A DNA stretch of 64,000 bases from Prunus persica (lineage: Eukaryota; Streptophyta; Magnoliopsida; Rosales; Rosaceae). The notes beneath the pieces were generated by a model. The model did no database searches, was not told where the DNA came from, and saw only the letters and a program-made list of their open reading frames with translations. Positions 35,138-47,103 of the stretch are shown piece after piece. The stretch covers positions 30,500,131 to 30,564,130 of the forward strand of contig NC_034009.1 in NCBI RefSeq assembly GCF_000346465.2, written 5' to 3'. A program made the position numbers and the translations under genes. Numbering within the stretch: position 1 is the stretch's first letter; each line of letters opens with the position of its first letter.

Positions 35138-38100
35138 TCATGTCGAGTCATGCCGACTAAGAAATTCGATTATACAGGGATAGATCTGCTCCGCTGCCTG
35201 CACTTCAAAAATATATAACTATAAACAAGTGGCTATGCAAACAAATAATCACTAGAGCACATCATTCTATTGCACCATAAGAGAGAAGAATATTCCATAC
35301 CATTCGGCCTCCCACCAAATCATAATGAGCATAGTGTGGACCTCCAGATTCTCCAAAAACTTTATACGTAACTAGGTGTCGTGGAATCAGCTTAACAGTT
35401 TCTGGTCCATCAAAGTATCATAAGCATGAATCACACCAACCCCCCCAAAAAAAGTTAAAAACATAAGACATCTCTGATATGATTTTACCCTCTACAGCTT
35501 CAGGCGGGCATATTAGATCCTGGTCTCCAGCAAGTGCCAAAATAGGGACACTGCTTTTGTGCAGATGATCCTTATACAAATAGGTACCTCTCCTGTCACG
35601 TAGTCCACCCTCCCTAAAAGCTGTTGTTAGCTGCAACAGAAGTTTTGCGGGTATGGTGCCTGCCAGTTGTAATTGTATCTTATGTTTATTACTAATTAAT
35701 AATATAAAGTTATTCAGCCAACAAACAAGAAAACTATATAAGGTTCAAATAATATATTTAAGCTTTCCAATTAATACCACTGGCTTAGGCCCTTGGTATC
35801 CTAGGGACATTTTTCCCATCTTAAGGTAAAGATACAGGGTTCAACTGATCATGCTCGAGAACAGATAACCTTAGGTATTCCTCTGTTATTGAGCCCACAA
35901 AACCATCTGCAACACTTTTTGAAGGTTCAACAAGTATAAATCAATGGTTGACTTGTGGATTAATCAGTAGAAGGCAGCCATGAAGTGACTCTAGCAGTAA
36001 TTTTTTGAATAACTAGCCCAAATTCTTATGATATTGCAAATCTTAGGATGAAATTAACAAAGCATATCATGACAGTAGGAATCTCACAAAAGTTATTCAG
36101 AACAAGCTTTTTCAACAACTCTGGATGCATCATGTCCTCTGCTGAAATCAGATTATTGAGCCACGAGAAAACATAAGGAGGACGGGTTGAGAGAGGATAA
36201 GCAGCTGCCAATAATGTTCCTAAAGGAATAACTGGGACATTGAGAACCTGGGCAGGATCTGCCTGTATGACAAGTTCCTTAACATTAGTTTCTTAACACT
36301 GTTTAAGCTACACTTAATCAGACGGTCATTGTAATTAATTTAAAGATGATCTACCACAACTATCTCTGCATCCACTTACAAGGGGTATGAGCAATTTGAG
36401 AGTTGATTTTGAAGGTGTGTAATCAAGTGATGATGCCAATGTAACAACAGCTGCTAATTTGGACTCTCTTCCTTCAGAAACTTATAAGATGAAATAAATG
36501 AAGGTATCAAATTCATATGCTCAAGCATTCCTTACAAAGGCTTGCAAAATGAAAATAGGCACCAAAACATAAGTAGGAACCAAAACTGGAAAACATTCAA
36601 TCAATGCTACATAAGACCAGAATTTAATCAAGTTCTTAAAAAACAATCACAATTTCTAATTTTAGATAAGAGCATGTCATCAATAACAAAGGAGATACTT
36701 ACAAACAACACAAGGGTCTGCACAAATCTCATTGTTGGACAACTAAAACCATTGCTCTTAAACAGTGCCCTTAATACGAATTAAGACGCAAAGGCACTCC
36801 ACCCCAAAAGGCAACTAATCTTATTTATAATCTAACATAATATGTTAGAGCAGTGCACACCACCCCAAAAGGCAACCAATCTTATTTATAGTCTAACATA
36901 ATACGTTAGAGCAGTGCAATCCACCCCAAAGGATAATAAAGAAAAGAATATTATATGCATGGGAAGGAATGGAATCTCACCGCATCGTGAAAGCATAGCG
37001 TAAAGCAAGATACCTCCCATTGAGTGTCCAATAGCTAACAACTTCCCATCCTTTGGCTTACTTTCTGCCATTATGTACTCCATCTGTACGGTTAACATTG
37101 AAGACAATAAATTCATCTTGTAAAAGATAGAAAAAAAATATTTGATTCCATATAAAAGAAAGGGTACTATCCGTAATCAAACTGGATGTTTCTTCTAAAG
37201 ACTAAAATCAAAATGGGCAAACATGTGATAGCCTTCCAGCAAGATAAATTGTCACCTCACCACAGCGGGTACATCCTCTTCCAAGTAATGATCAAAGTCC
37301 CAATCATACTTCACTATCAAGTCAAGTTGTTTCTGAAAATCTTCCAGTGTGGAAGCAAAACGCTCTTGCAAGTCAAACAATGGGGGTGAAACTGATCGCT
37401 GACCTTCTTCAATGATAGTTACAAGCCTTTGACTGAGGTCCCTGATCTGGCTAGCAATAGATGAGTTTTGTCTTGTCTCTAAGAGGCCTAAAAGCTTATC
37501 GCTTATCTCATTAAGACGCTCAGATAATGTAGAATCAGCGAAAAGTTTTGAAACTTGGTCAAGTAACTTAGCAGCCATGATTTTTGACTGACCTTCACTG
37601 AGAAAGCCAGAGAATCTTTCTGACAACTGCGTAAATGTTTCTGTCAACCTAGTCACTGATTTTGATTCGTTGCCTACAGTAATTATATTTGTAACGTCTC
37701 CTTTGCCAGCTGAAATGTCATATTCTTCTTCTTGGGCAGGAGTCTCAGGTGCTGAGGCACCAGGAAAACCATTTGATTGGCTTTTTGTAATGTCTCCCTT
37801 GGTAGCTGAAATATCATATCTTTCTCCTTGGACAGGAGACTCAGGTGCTGAAGCACCAGGAAAACCATTTGATTGCTTTTCTGCAGAAAAAGCTGCATTA
37901 GTTGCACCCGCAGAAGCAGTTTCCATCTGATCAGATCTTGCATGGGCAGACTGCTGGATTTCCATGCGATTTGGTTCGTGCACGCTCAATCCAGCACCAC
38001 GAACTTCGAGAATCCATGTCTCAAATCCTTGCTTTGACATGTAACGTGCAAAAGAAGACTGCAAATATGCCACATTCATCAGCAAACACAAAGGAACCAA

Positions 38101-38954
38101 ACCCATAACACATATACAATGACATTGATAACTTTAGTCTTTAGAGAAAAATAAAAATATCAAAAGAGGGTCAAGGATGGTTGTGAAAGTAAATATGAGA
38201 TTTGTCCAACTGAAAGAATATGCCAGACCAGTGATTAGAATTTAAAATTTTTCTGAATAATCTCCTATAAACTAACAACAGTATAACAAGAAGAATCGCA
38301 TAAAAGTACTGAGCTATGCCGTAACAAGAAAAATGAAATTGATTTAGTAAATAAAACAACAATTGAGGCATTTAATAATAATTAAATCGTGCAAATGTTA
38401 CCTCAGGAGAGAGATCATATCCAATTGCATTGGTCCCCACCCCCGACAGCAGCAACAATGGGTGATTCCTCTGAGGCGCCTGTTTCAGTAATATTCACTA
38501 CTCAGTATCTAATCCTTGTATAACTCAACTCCTAAAATCAAAATACACTCTTTTCACAAAGAAATGAGCTCCTTTCTTTTTGGGTTTCTTTTTTAAGTAA
38601 ATCTAGTACCTTGGGGCAAGGGTGGTAGCGCCAGAGGGCGAGCTTCCAATCGGAGTTTGGCACGGACACGTAGTGGAGCTCATCGGCGGTACAAATCGAC
38701 GGCTTCTCCGGAAGCTTCACCGCGGCCTCTCCCGCACCTATGGAGAAGGCTCTGAGCCTGAACGACGTCGTCCAGCACGAGGTCGACAGCGACAGAACCC
38801 GGCGCGCCGCAGAGGCCCGCGAGGCCATGAGGTGGGGAGTGAGAGACCGAATTGTAGATAATGAAGGCGACGACGTCGTCGGTGACGATGATGAAGATGC
38901 TGCTGCTGTGTGAAGGAGACGCGCGCAACGAATATCGTACTGAATCGTCGCCAT
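35138..38954 (-). CDS. Alpha/beta hydrolase with inserted repeat region
   Basis: Nine minus-strand exons (38954-38610, 38479-38402, 38058-37261, 37083-36981, 36471-36380, 36262-36088, 35659-35489, 35401-35301, 35197-35138) join in frame to 640 residues. The Ser/Thr-rich N-terminus looks like an organelle transit peptide. LLLLSGVGTNAIGYDL and FETWILEVRGAGLS start the hydrolase fold; a large variable insertion (about 160-400) follows; then the nucleophile elbow AIGHSMGG (Ser428), the acid loop LAGDQDLICPP (Asp578) and GGPHYAHYDLVGG (His610 or His613). The catalytic triad is complete, so esterase or lipase activity is likely, substrate unknown. The insertion carries two tandem copies of a roughly 31-residue unit. 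The closest remembered relatives are At1g15060/At1g73750. CCAAA repeats stand in the promoter at 39149-39173. Confidence 0.88.
36799..36930. repeat. 61-bp tandem repeat in a hydrolase intron
   Basis: CCACCCCAAAAGGCAAC and the bases after it recur with a 61-bp period: unit starts at 36799, 36860 and (truncated) 36921. Between them lies the conserved TAATCTTATTTATA and GTTAGAGCAGTGCA. It sits in intron 4 of the alpha/beta hydrolase gene. Confidence 0.8.
37695..37880 (-). repeat. Tandem duplication inside the hydrolase coding region
   Basis: Two copies of a roughly 93-bp unit encode SNGFPGASAPE-x-P-x-Q-x-E-x-YDISA-x-KGD-x-T. The copies differ at several codons, so the duplication is not brand new, but it keeps the frame. 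Confidence 0.8.
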
Positions 38955-39497
38955 CTGATGTTTTGCCTTGGGTTTTGTCGATTTTATAATTCCAACATTT
39001 GTTTTGGTCGTTGAGACGGTGGTTGTGGTGATGAATCTGATTTGGTGCTCTTTCTCTCGTTGCGACAGCACAAGATTCGTCGGATGTAGGTGTGTTCAGA
39101 TGATTCGTGGGCCTGAAATATAAATGTTGTTTGACTTCATGAGAAGCAAACCAAACCAAACCAAACCAAACCAGGGAGGGACCACTGCCGAACATTTTAG
39201 ATTCGATTTTTTTATTATTTTTTATTGGAAATTAGAATTTAGATTCAACTTGGGGCAGGTGGATTGGAAAAGAACACGTTCAACTGATCCCATCCTCTAC
39301 TGTGATGAATGGACTATATGGATTTAAGGCCCAAAAAGCAAGTCTCAGATATTGGGCCTCAGCCCATTTGTCTAACGACGGCCCAAATACTCTTTCTTCC
39401 TTTCTCTCACTTTACAGAACAGAACCAGCAAAAGGCTAAACGAGCTTCCAACGCCTGAAGCCGCCATCTCTCTGCTGAAGCAGTGCCAAGTTTCACC

Positions 39498-42493
39498 ATG
39501 ACTAGTGGATATGGAGGTGGGAGTGGGGTCGGAGTGAAAGGAGTGTTCATAGGAGCAGGTTGCAACAGAGTAGTGAACAACGTTTCATGGGGTGCTTGTG
39601 ATTTAGTCGCTTTTGGTGCCCAAAACGCCGTCGCTATTTTCAACCCCAAGGTCCGCTCCTTCTCTTTCTCTCATGCCTTCCCTTCTCTATGCTTTCTGAA
39701 CCCACTTTTCCATTCAAAAACTAATTCCTTCTTGTCTTTTTTAAATAATAAAAAAATGGCTGCAGACTGCTCAAATTTCGACTACGCTTCCGGGACACAA
39801 GGCTGCTGTGAATTGTACCCAATGGCTCCCAAGTAACAAGTTTGCATTTAAAGGTACCTTTTCAAAGAATTAAAATTTGATTTTAGTGTTAGTTGGATTC
39901 AAGTTTACTGTTTAAGTTGTTATTGGGTTTCTGAGTACCTTTGTCGTCTGTGCACAGCTAAACATTTGGACCGGCATTATTTGCTATCTGGAGATGCCGC
40001 TGGTGCCATTATTTTATGGGAGTATTCTGTTCTTGAAGGGAAGGTAATCTTGTTGCCGATGGTGTTCATGTTATTGCAGTTCTTATTGTTAACTTTTGGT
40101 GTTTTATTAAATTTTACTTCACAACTTGTTGATATAGTGAGGTTACATTGAATTTTTGAATAGTTAGTTTAGTTGAACTGTGTGAAAAAGTAATTTTTGG
40201 TTTCTTGGCATTACCTCTCGTTTATTTCCTTGCTAGTTGGTGGATATGTTATTTCGTTTCAGTTTTTAGAAAGTGTTGTACTTCATTAATCAGTTAGTTG
40301 TCTCTTATTTACTAATATACTTGAAAGACTGGTTTCCTATTGAAATGCGATGTCTTCATTTACTCTCTTTGCTTTTGTTTACAGTGGAGGAATGTACAAC
40401 AAGTACCTCAGTTGCACAAGAAGGGTGTCACATGTATTACTGGAATTATGGTTTCTCAAACTAAGGCAGTCTTTGCCTCTACTTCTTCCGATAGTACAGT
40501 TCATTTATGGGAGGTCGTTTTTCCATCTACTAGTGGAGGTGAGCCCAAAGTTCACTGGACTAAATCAAAGTTGTTTCACTTTCATGCATTTTATAGATAT
40601 AATATCTAGATTAATCCGCATCATTAGTTCTACACATTCTGCCCATTTCTGACAATGTTGAAGAAAGGGTGTACGAGACAATTTATCGAAATGGAAACAT
40701 CTTTCCTCCAAACTCTTCTTTAGATACATAGGTTCACATCATGCATTGACACAACGCTTTGTTGAAAACTTCAACTGCTCTCAAGCAAGAAAATATCATG
40801 TCTTTGTAATAAGTGGTACAACTGAAAATGCTATCACAATGAAAGAACTTGCAAATTGCATGCAAGATATGACTTTGCTGTGTTGTTTTAGGTGACTGTA
40901 ATTTGTTGCATCTGGATTCTCTCTGTGTTGGTGTAAAACCTATGGTAGCGCTTTCATTATCTGAGTTGCCCGGAAGTGCTGGCTATTTAGTCCTGGCAAT
41001 GGGAGGACTGGATAACAAGATTCACCTTTACTGCGGGGAGAGGAGAGGAAAGGTATTCTGATTCAGAATTATCAATCTTACTTTCTGATTTATTTCAGAC
41101 TTGTGGTGCCTTAAAATATTTTAAAATTTTTCATTTGTACATCAAGTTTGTTCGAGGTTGCGAGTTGAAAGGGCATACAGATTGGATCAGAAGTCTAGAT
41201 TTCTCATTACCTGTATGCACCACTGGTGAGGCAAATAACGTCCTACTTGTGAGTTCTTCTCAAGACAGAGGCATACGCATATGGAAGATGGATTTGAGGG
41301 ATTCTTTGGATAGCAACCAGAGTGCTTACAGGAAAGAAAAAATAAGCTTAGCATCTTATATAGAGGGCCCTGTACTTGTAGCTGGCACAGACTCATATCA
41401 GATATCATTGGAATCTCTTCTAATTGGACATGAGGACTGGGTGTATTCAGTGGAGTGGCAACCCCCATCAACTGCATCTCCAGAAGGGATTGCCTACTGT
41501 CAACCCCAGAGCATCTTATCTGCATCTATGGACAAAACAATGATGATTTGGAAACCAGAAAAGACTTCTGGTATCTGGATGAATGTTGTTACTGTCGGAG
41601 AGTTAAGTCATTGTGCTCTGGGGTTTTATGGTGGCCACTGGAGCCCTAATGGAGATTCAATTTTAGCACATGGATATGGTGGATCTTTCCATCTCTGGAA
41701 AAATGTCGGTACTGATTTTGAAAATTGGCAACCACAAAAAGTTCCATCTGGGCATTTTGCAGCAATAACAGATATTGCGTGGGGAAGATCTGGTCAATAC
41801 TTGCTGTCAGTCAGTCACGACCAGGTGATATGTTGTTCATATTATAGTAAACCCTAATGAAATTTTTGCTGTCTTAAAATGATGCAGTTAGAAGATTTTG
41901 GCTCTGATTCTGCCCTTTTTAATATATAATTTATATGCTGTATCATTCGGGTTTCCTATATTAAGTGCATTGAACTTGTGAAGCTAATTTCAAATATGGA
42001 AAACATCTAGAAAGTTCTCCTGCTAAATTTTTAGCAGTATCATATGACATTAAGAGTGGTATAACTTTGGATTACATGACATCTAATTCAACAGAATTAA
42101 ACAAATTTATCTGGATTTTCATGTTACTTGAAGTCGAAATTATGATTCAGAATCCTTTTAAAATATGCAGACAACTCGAATTTTTGCTCCTTGGCAAAAT
42201 GAGGCGTCTCTAGGAGACGAGGAATCTTGGCATGAAATTTCTCGCCCTCAAGTTCATGGTCATGATATTAACTGTGTGGCCATCATCCAAGGAAAGGGGA
42301 ACCATCGTTTTGTCAGTGGAGCTGATGAGAAAGTTGCCAGGGTGTTTGAAGCTCCTTTATCTTTCTTGAAGACATTGGGTCATGCCATTTCACAAAAGTC
42401 TAGCTTTACTGAGGATATCCAAGTAGGTGTTCAGATTTTGGGTGCCAATATGTCTGCTCTTGGGCTATCACAGAAACCTATTTATGTTCATGG

Positions 42494-42541
<48 letters not shown>

Positions 42542-44134
42542 AGGCCTTAGACTCATTTAATTGCTTCATTTTTTGCTCATCAATGAATTGAAATCTCGAG
42601 AAATGAACAATAAAGTTGTTTGTTTCTGTTATACATACTGGAAGAGCAGCAATAGACAACGGATGGATTAGTTTTTTTATAAGTTATTCTTATCCCAGTT
42701 TCACGTAGATTTCTTTTTTCCATAGTATTAATGTAATTTTTTTTCTTTTTTTCTTGTATTTTTGTAACTATCATGCTTTGAGAATAAGTTTGTATATTTG
42801 GAATAGTTTTATGGGGTTTTATTTTTATTTTTTCTCTTTGTTGTCAGCTGAGCAGCAGACACCAGACAGGAATCTAAATGATAACCTTGATACATTCGAA
42901 GCCATTCCTGATGCAGTTCCAGTTGTGTTCACTGAACCTCCCATTGAAGATCAACTGGCATGGCATACACTGTGGCCAGAGTCACACAAACTTTACGGTC
43001 ATGGAAATGAGCTGTTTGCTCTGTGCAGTGATCATGATGGGACACTTGTTGCTTCTTCATGTAAGGTATATGGTGTCACTGTACTGCTGTTACATATATG
43101 TGAACTTGGATATTCTTATAAAGTTCCTAAGAAAGAATCGCTTTAGGAAAGGGAGCACTTGACTGGTGGGTAGATTGGAGGAAATTATTTTAAAATATTA
43201 AAGAATTGGATTCTACATGAATTGATACATTATTCCTATACTATACGTGATATTTATTGCAGGCCCAATCAGCAGCAGTAGCGGAAATATGGCTATGGCA
43301 AGTTGGTTCATGGAAAGCAGTCGGTCGCTTGCAGTCTCATAGTTTGACAGTGACACAAATGGAATTCTCGCATGATGACAAATTCCTGTTGGCTGTATCA
43401 AGGGATCGGCAGTTCTCTGTATTTTCAATCGATAAAACAGGTACTCTTTAATCCAAGTCCTGGCAATATCTAGTTCATTGCCGTGAGTTGTTCAGGTGTT
43501 GAATATTTTAGGAGAGAGATTGATATGATATTATGAGTGTTATTTTCAATGATCACCCATCAAGAGCAGACATTGCTTTCTACGATTGAAGCCTGTTGTT
43601 AAACTTTTCATGATACATAGTTCTTTTGATGTCCGTTTAGGCACCGATGAAACTAGTTACCAGCTTGTATCAAAGCAGGAGGCACACAAAAGAATCATAT
43701 GGGCATGTTCTTGGAATCCATACGGCTATGAATTTGCAACCGGCTCGAGGGACAAGACAGTGAAGATCTGGACTCTGGGAAAAGACACTTCCGTTAAGCA
43801 GATCACGACTCTGCCGCAGTTCAATAGTAGTGTCACAGCCCTATCTTGGGTTGGTCTCGATCGCAAGAGCAATGACGGACTCCTTGCAGTTGGAATGGAA
43901 AACGGTCTCATTGAATTATGGAGTCTATCTGTTAAAAGAAGTGAAGATGGAGTAGCAGCAGATGCAGTTGCTGCAGCCCTTGTTGTACGGCTGGATCCAT
44001 TGATGTGCCATGTTTCTTCAGTAAATCGATTGGCATGGAGAAATCGCAGGAATGAAGATTCCAGTAGCAGCATACAGCTTGCTTCCTGTGGGGTGGACCA
44101 ATGCGTGAGAGTGTTTGAAGTTAACGTTAACTAA
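39498..44134 (+). CDS. ELP2: Elongator complex subunit 2 (WD40 protein)
   Basis: Ten exons (39498-39650, 39766-39853, 39958-40043, 40385-40538, 40892-41052, 41147-41824, 42171-42492, 42848-43065, 43263-43440, 43641-44134) join in frame to 843 residues, close to the usual ELP2 length. WD40 repeats run along the whole protein and form two propellers, for example [53 protein letters not shown] and [26 protein letters not shown]2 is the scaffold of the Elp1-2-3 core of Elongator, which modifies the tRNA wobble uridine and has been tied to histone acetylation, defence and auxin responses in plants. The exon 6 acceptor (ATCAAG) is weak but gives the conserved [10 protein letters not shown]. Intron 7 starts with a CT microsatellite. 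Confidence 0.92.
42497..42538. repeat. (CT)n microsatellite at the start of ELP2 intron 7
   Basis: About 21 CT units begin 4 bases after the donor GTGA of intron 7, on the sense strand of ELP2. Read through, it would add a Ser-Leu run and a stop to a retained-intron product. Confidence 0.9.
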
Positions 44135-44835
44135 GATTATTGTGTTTTTTATATGTAAAATTAAATTTTGTAAGCCAATATTAATGACCATTTCTAATTA
44201 GTAGATTCTTGCATTATACAAGTTGAATTGAAAACTAATGAATCTCTTCTAGTGGACCCGACGCTATTGGGTCGTCGTCGACACTCGGGCGCCATGCAAT
44301 TTTGGAAGTAATCTTGTTTGGCAAAACTTGCCTATTCCCGTTCATTGCTCCATTCTTTATTTCTCCATGTAATTAGATTAATTCTAGTGATTCTCGTGCG
44401 TTGTATCAAATCCAATTCCAAGACGAGGCAAAACGATTCTTCTTTTTATTGGAATGTGACATGAGATGAGAACTGATGGCGCCGATATCTTCTTCTGACT
44501 GGCAGCGCTTTCTCTCGATTGATGCCCATACGCCAAACTAGGGATCAATAAAATAAATGGTCCAAACTGCGACTAAAAAAAGTTGGGAAATAGTTCAAAA
44601 TACCACCTATTTTATAATTTTTTGTCAAAATACCATCCCTTCCCAAAATTTTTAAAACTACTACCTATAAATACATCTTTATTGTAAACTGATTGCACCC
44701 ATATCACATTTTCAGAAATTGGTTCTCTCTCAACGCTCTTGGCTCTGTCTCTCTCTTCAGCCCATCTGTCTCTGTCGCTGAGCTCTCTCCCTCGTGTAAC
44801 TCTCTCTCCGATGCAATCGTCTTTCTCCCTCAGCG

Positions 44836-45099
44836 ATGGCTGTTTATCCAAGCTTAACTCCACTGTTGACATCCACGAGGTACTGTTCATCTAACCCTCA
44901 CCCATCTGGCAATAACAGGCACACTCCGTCACCCTCATTCATCACTCCGAAACGACGGCGTATCACAACTCATTCTCATGGTGCCGTACTTAAACTCCAG
45001 ACCATCTCCTTCCTCCTTCCTCCTTCCTCCTACCTCCTCCCTCCTCCTCCTCCTCCTCCTTCTTCTTCCATCTCCGCCAGTGCTGGTTCCCCAGTTTGA
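44836..45099 (+). other. Captured N-terminal exon, transit-peptide-like (inside the Pack-MULE)
   Basis: An 87-codon frame, Ser/Thr/Pro-rich with few acids at its start and then RRRITTHSHGAVLKL, looks like the first exon of a nuclear gene for a chloroplast protein. It ends in a Pro run and a stop. It starts about 250 bp inside the left end, downstream of a CT-rich stretch (44720-44830), so element-driven transcription is possible. The donor gene is not recognised; it might belong to the same gene as the rRNA-methylase-like piece downstream. Confidence 0.4.
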
Positions 45100-45329
45100 T
45101 AGATTGAAGAAACAGTGTAAAGAGATAGATTGAACAAGTGTACAAGGAAATCGAATTTCTTCCATGGTAGCGTGCCGCCGATAACTTTGCAAGTAAAGTA
45201 ATCAACTTTATTTATGGTTTTTTTCTCCATGGTTGCAGTAATGACGTCGTAATTGAATCGATTCTGTTATGATTTTGGTTAACTTATCTGAGGCTTTTGA
45301 TTTACAAAACCAATGTCCTAAATGTTGCA

Positions 45330-46443
45330 GCTGCTGATGTGAAAACATATTTGTTGACTGCTATTAGTGGAGGCTTAAACCAGCAAAGAAGAGGGGTGAG
45401 TTTCTTGATTGAGCTGTAGCTGCATATTAATCCAGTAGACGCCCATCTTAGTTTTCTTCCATTTGAGGCCTAACTTATCGTTCTAATATCTTCATTTAAG
45501 GCTTAAAGTACATTGTGGTTATGCATTCAGATTCCAAATGGCTTCTTTATTAGTCTAAATTTGATTTGTTATTTCGTTTAGGCATCTGGTTATAAGTAGA
45601 TCCTGTATAGGACTTGTTGATAGGACTTTGTAACTTTTTCATTCCATGAGTGATAAGACTGGTTTGTTATCATGCATGTTTTTTATGCTGATTCAGCATC
45701 TTGTGCTTCTTTCTTGATTCTGTTACAGATAACTGATGCTCTTGTTGCAGCTTATATCTTGAATGCTACTCTTCTTGTTCTCAAGCTGGGCCAGAAATTA
45801 TTTTGGAAGGATTCCAGGTCATTTTCACCATATCACAGATACAAAACTACTGTAAAGGTCCATGTAAGCAAAACTGTCTGTGGATTAATATTGTTATTCG
45901 GGTATTTGGTGCAGCAACTTTGATGAAATCTTTGATGTAGACTGGTTTATATAATCTCTATCAAAAGATGTTGAAATCATTAAACAGCTTCCAACAAAGG
46001 GAGGAAAAGCAATGAGTCCATATAGCATGCGTGTCCCAAGGAAGGGCAATGCAAAATGCTACCAGAATCGTTTAGTGCCTGTTCTTAATAAAAATATTGT
46101 AAGTGTATTTCAGGAGAACCTACCACATTTTTGTAAAGAATTTGTTAATTATCATATGCTGGTGTATATAACCAAGGAAGAAAAATTTCCAGTGCTTGAA
46201 TGAGTGCCTTTTTTGGGATATATAGAATTTACAGTTGTTTGTTATGCTTTCTAATGTGCAGGGTGTTCAGCTCACAAAGTTTGATTACAGGCTTTCAAAT
46301 AAATTGGATTCAAATTTACAAAAACTTAGGTGTAGAGCAAATTATCATGCCTTGAAGTTTAATGACCTTATTAATGAAATGGGGAAAACGTTGGTTGACA
46401 GAATGAGAATGAAAAGCAAGCATTTCATTGCCCTGCATTTGAG
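45330..46443 (+). pseudogene. O-fucosyltransferase family fragment (captured)
   Basis: Exon-like pieces follow the order of a plant GDP-fucose protein O-fucosyltransferase: YLLTAISGGLNQQRRG (about 45340-45397), ITDALVAAYILNATLLVLKL and FWKDS (45729-45816), NFDEIFDVDWFI (about 45916-45951), SLSKDVEIIKQLPTKGGKAMSPYSMR up to QNRLVPVLNK (45955-46098) and VQLTKFDYRLSNKLDSNLQKLRCRANYHALKF to KHFIALHLR (46262-46443). An in-frame TAA at 45952-45954 breaks DVDWFI/SLSK, and the C-terminal half of the enzyme is missing. Introns are still present, so genomic DNA was captured, not a cDNA. The piece is non-functional as an enzyme. Confidence 0.85.
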
Positions 46444-46919
46444 GTAAATTGCAAATAAATAAAAAATTACCTGCTTGAGTATTTTTTTTTTCCCCAAAAG
46501 ATACATCTGTTAGGTACTCACTATAACCCAAGTTTCTTGATGTTCCTATCTTATGGTTCTGTGTTTAAAATCTTAATGCAATTGGCATTTGATTTATGAG
46601 AAACGTGCGCAGAGCTAAAATAAGAAAGAAACTCAAGGCTATTAAATTTCTTCTAATGGCCAAGATTAATGCAAATCATTTTTGTACGTCTGTTTTATGT
46701 TCGATTTGTATAATCATAAACTTATCGGTATTCATATTGTTTGCTTCAATAACTTTTGGCTCTTTATTGAAGTCGGAATGTGTTCTGTATATTAACCAGG
46801 AAAGTTATTGAATATTCGACTAATGTTTATTATACTTAATATCATGTTCATATTGTATGGAAATATTATCGAACGTATTACTGCATTATTTTTCTTAGTA
46901 GAAAACTTGCTTCCTGAAA

Positions 46920-47103
46920 GGTTTGATTTCGTGGGTGATTAGGCTTGTCGCTTTCAATCTTGGCTATCTTCCGGGGGGTGACAAAACAATTATCAGAGTC
47001 AGAAACAACACTGAAGAAGGCGTTGGAAGTTGCAAAAAGTATCGTGGTGCCATGAGGTCTTATCAGTTTAGTGGTTTACATGGGGCATCCTGGTGGATGG
47101 TAA
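46920..47103 (+). pseudogene. rRNA-methylase-like (YtqB family) fragment (captured)
   Basis: The frame reads [16 protein letters not shown], the hallmark block of the YtqB-type SAM-dependent methyltransferases, then continues as [18 protein letters not shown] and ends [10 protein letters not shown]. The first part matches a known family from memory; the rest does not obviously belong to it and may be a fusion. The catalytic SAM-binding N-terminal part is not visible nearby. Confidence 0.5.

Noticed and set aside
35820..35945. Possible extra hydrolase exon (GFVGSITEEYLR)
   Set aside because: It does not keep the phase into LTTAFREGG, whereas the exon starting at 35659 restores the conserved CTIPAKLLLQLTTAF directly.
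38622..38861. 79-codon plus-strand frame antisense to the hydrolase first exon
   Set aside because: Arg-rich antisense shadow of a GC-rich exon.
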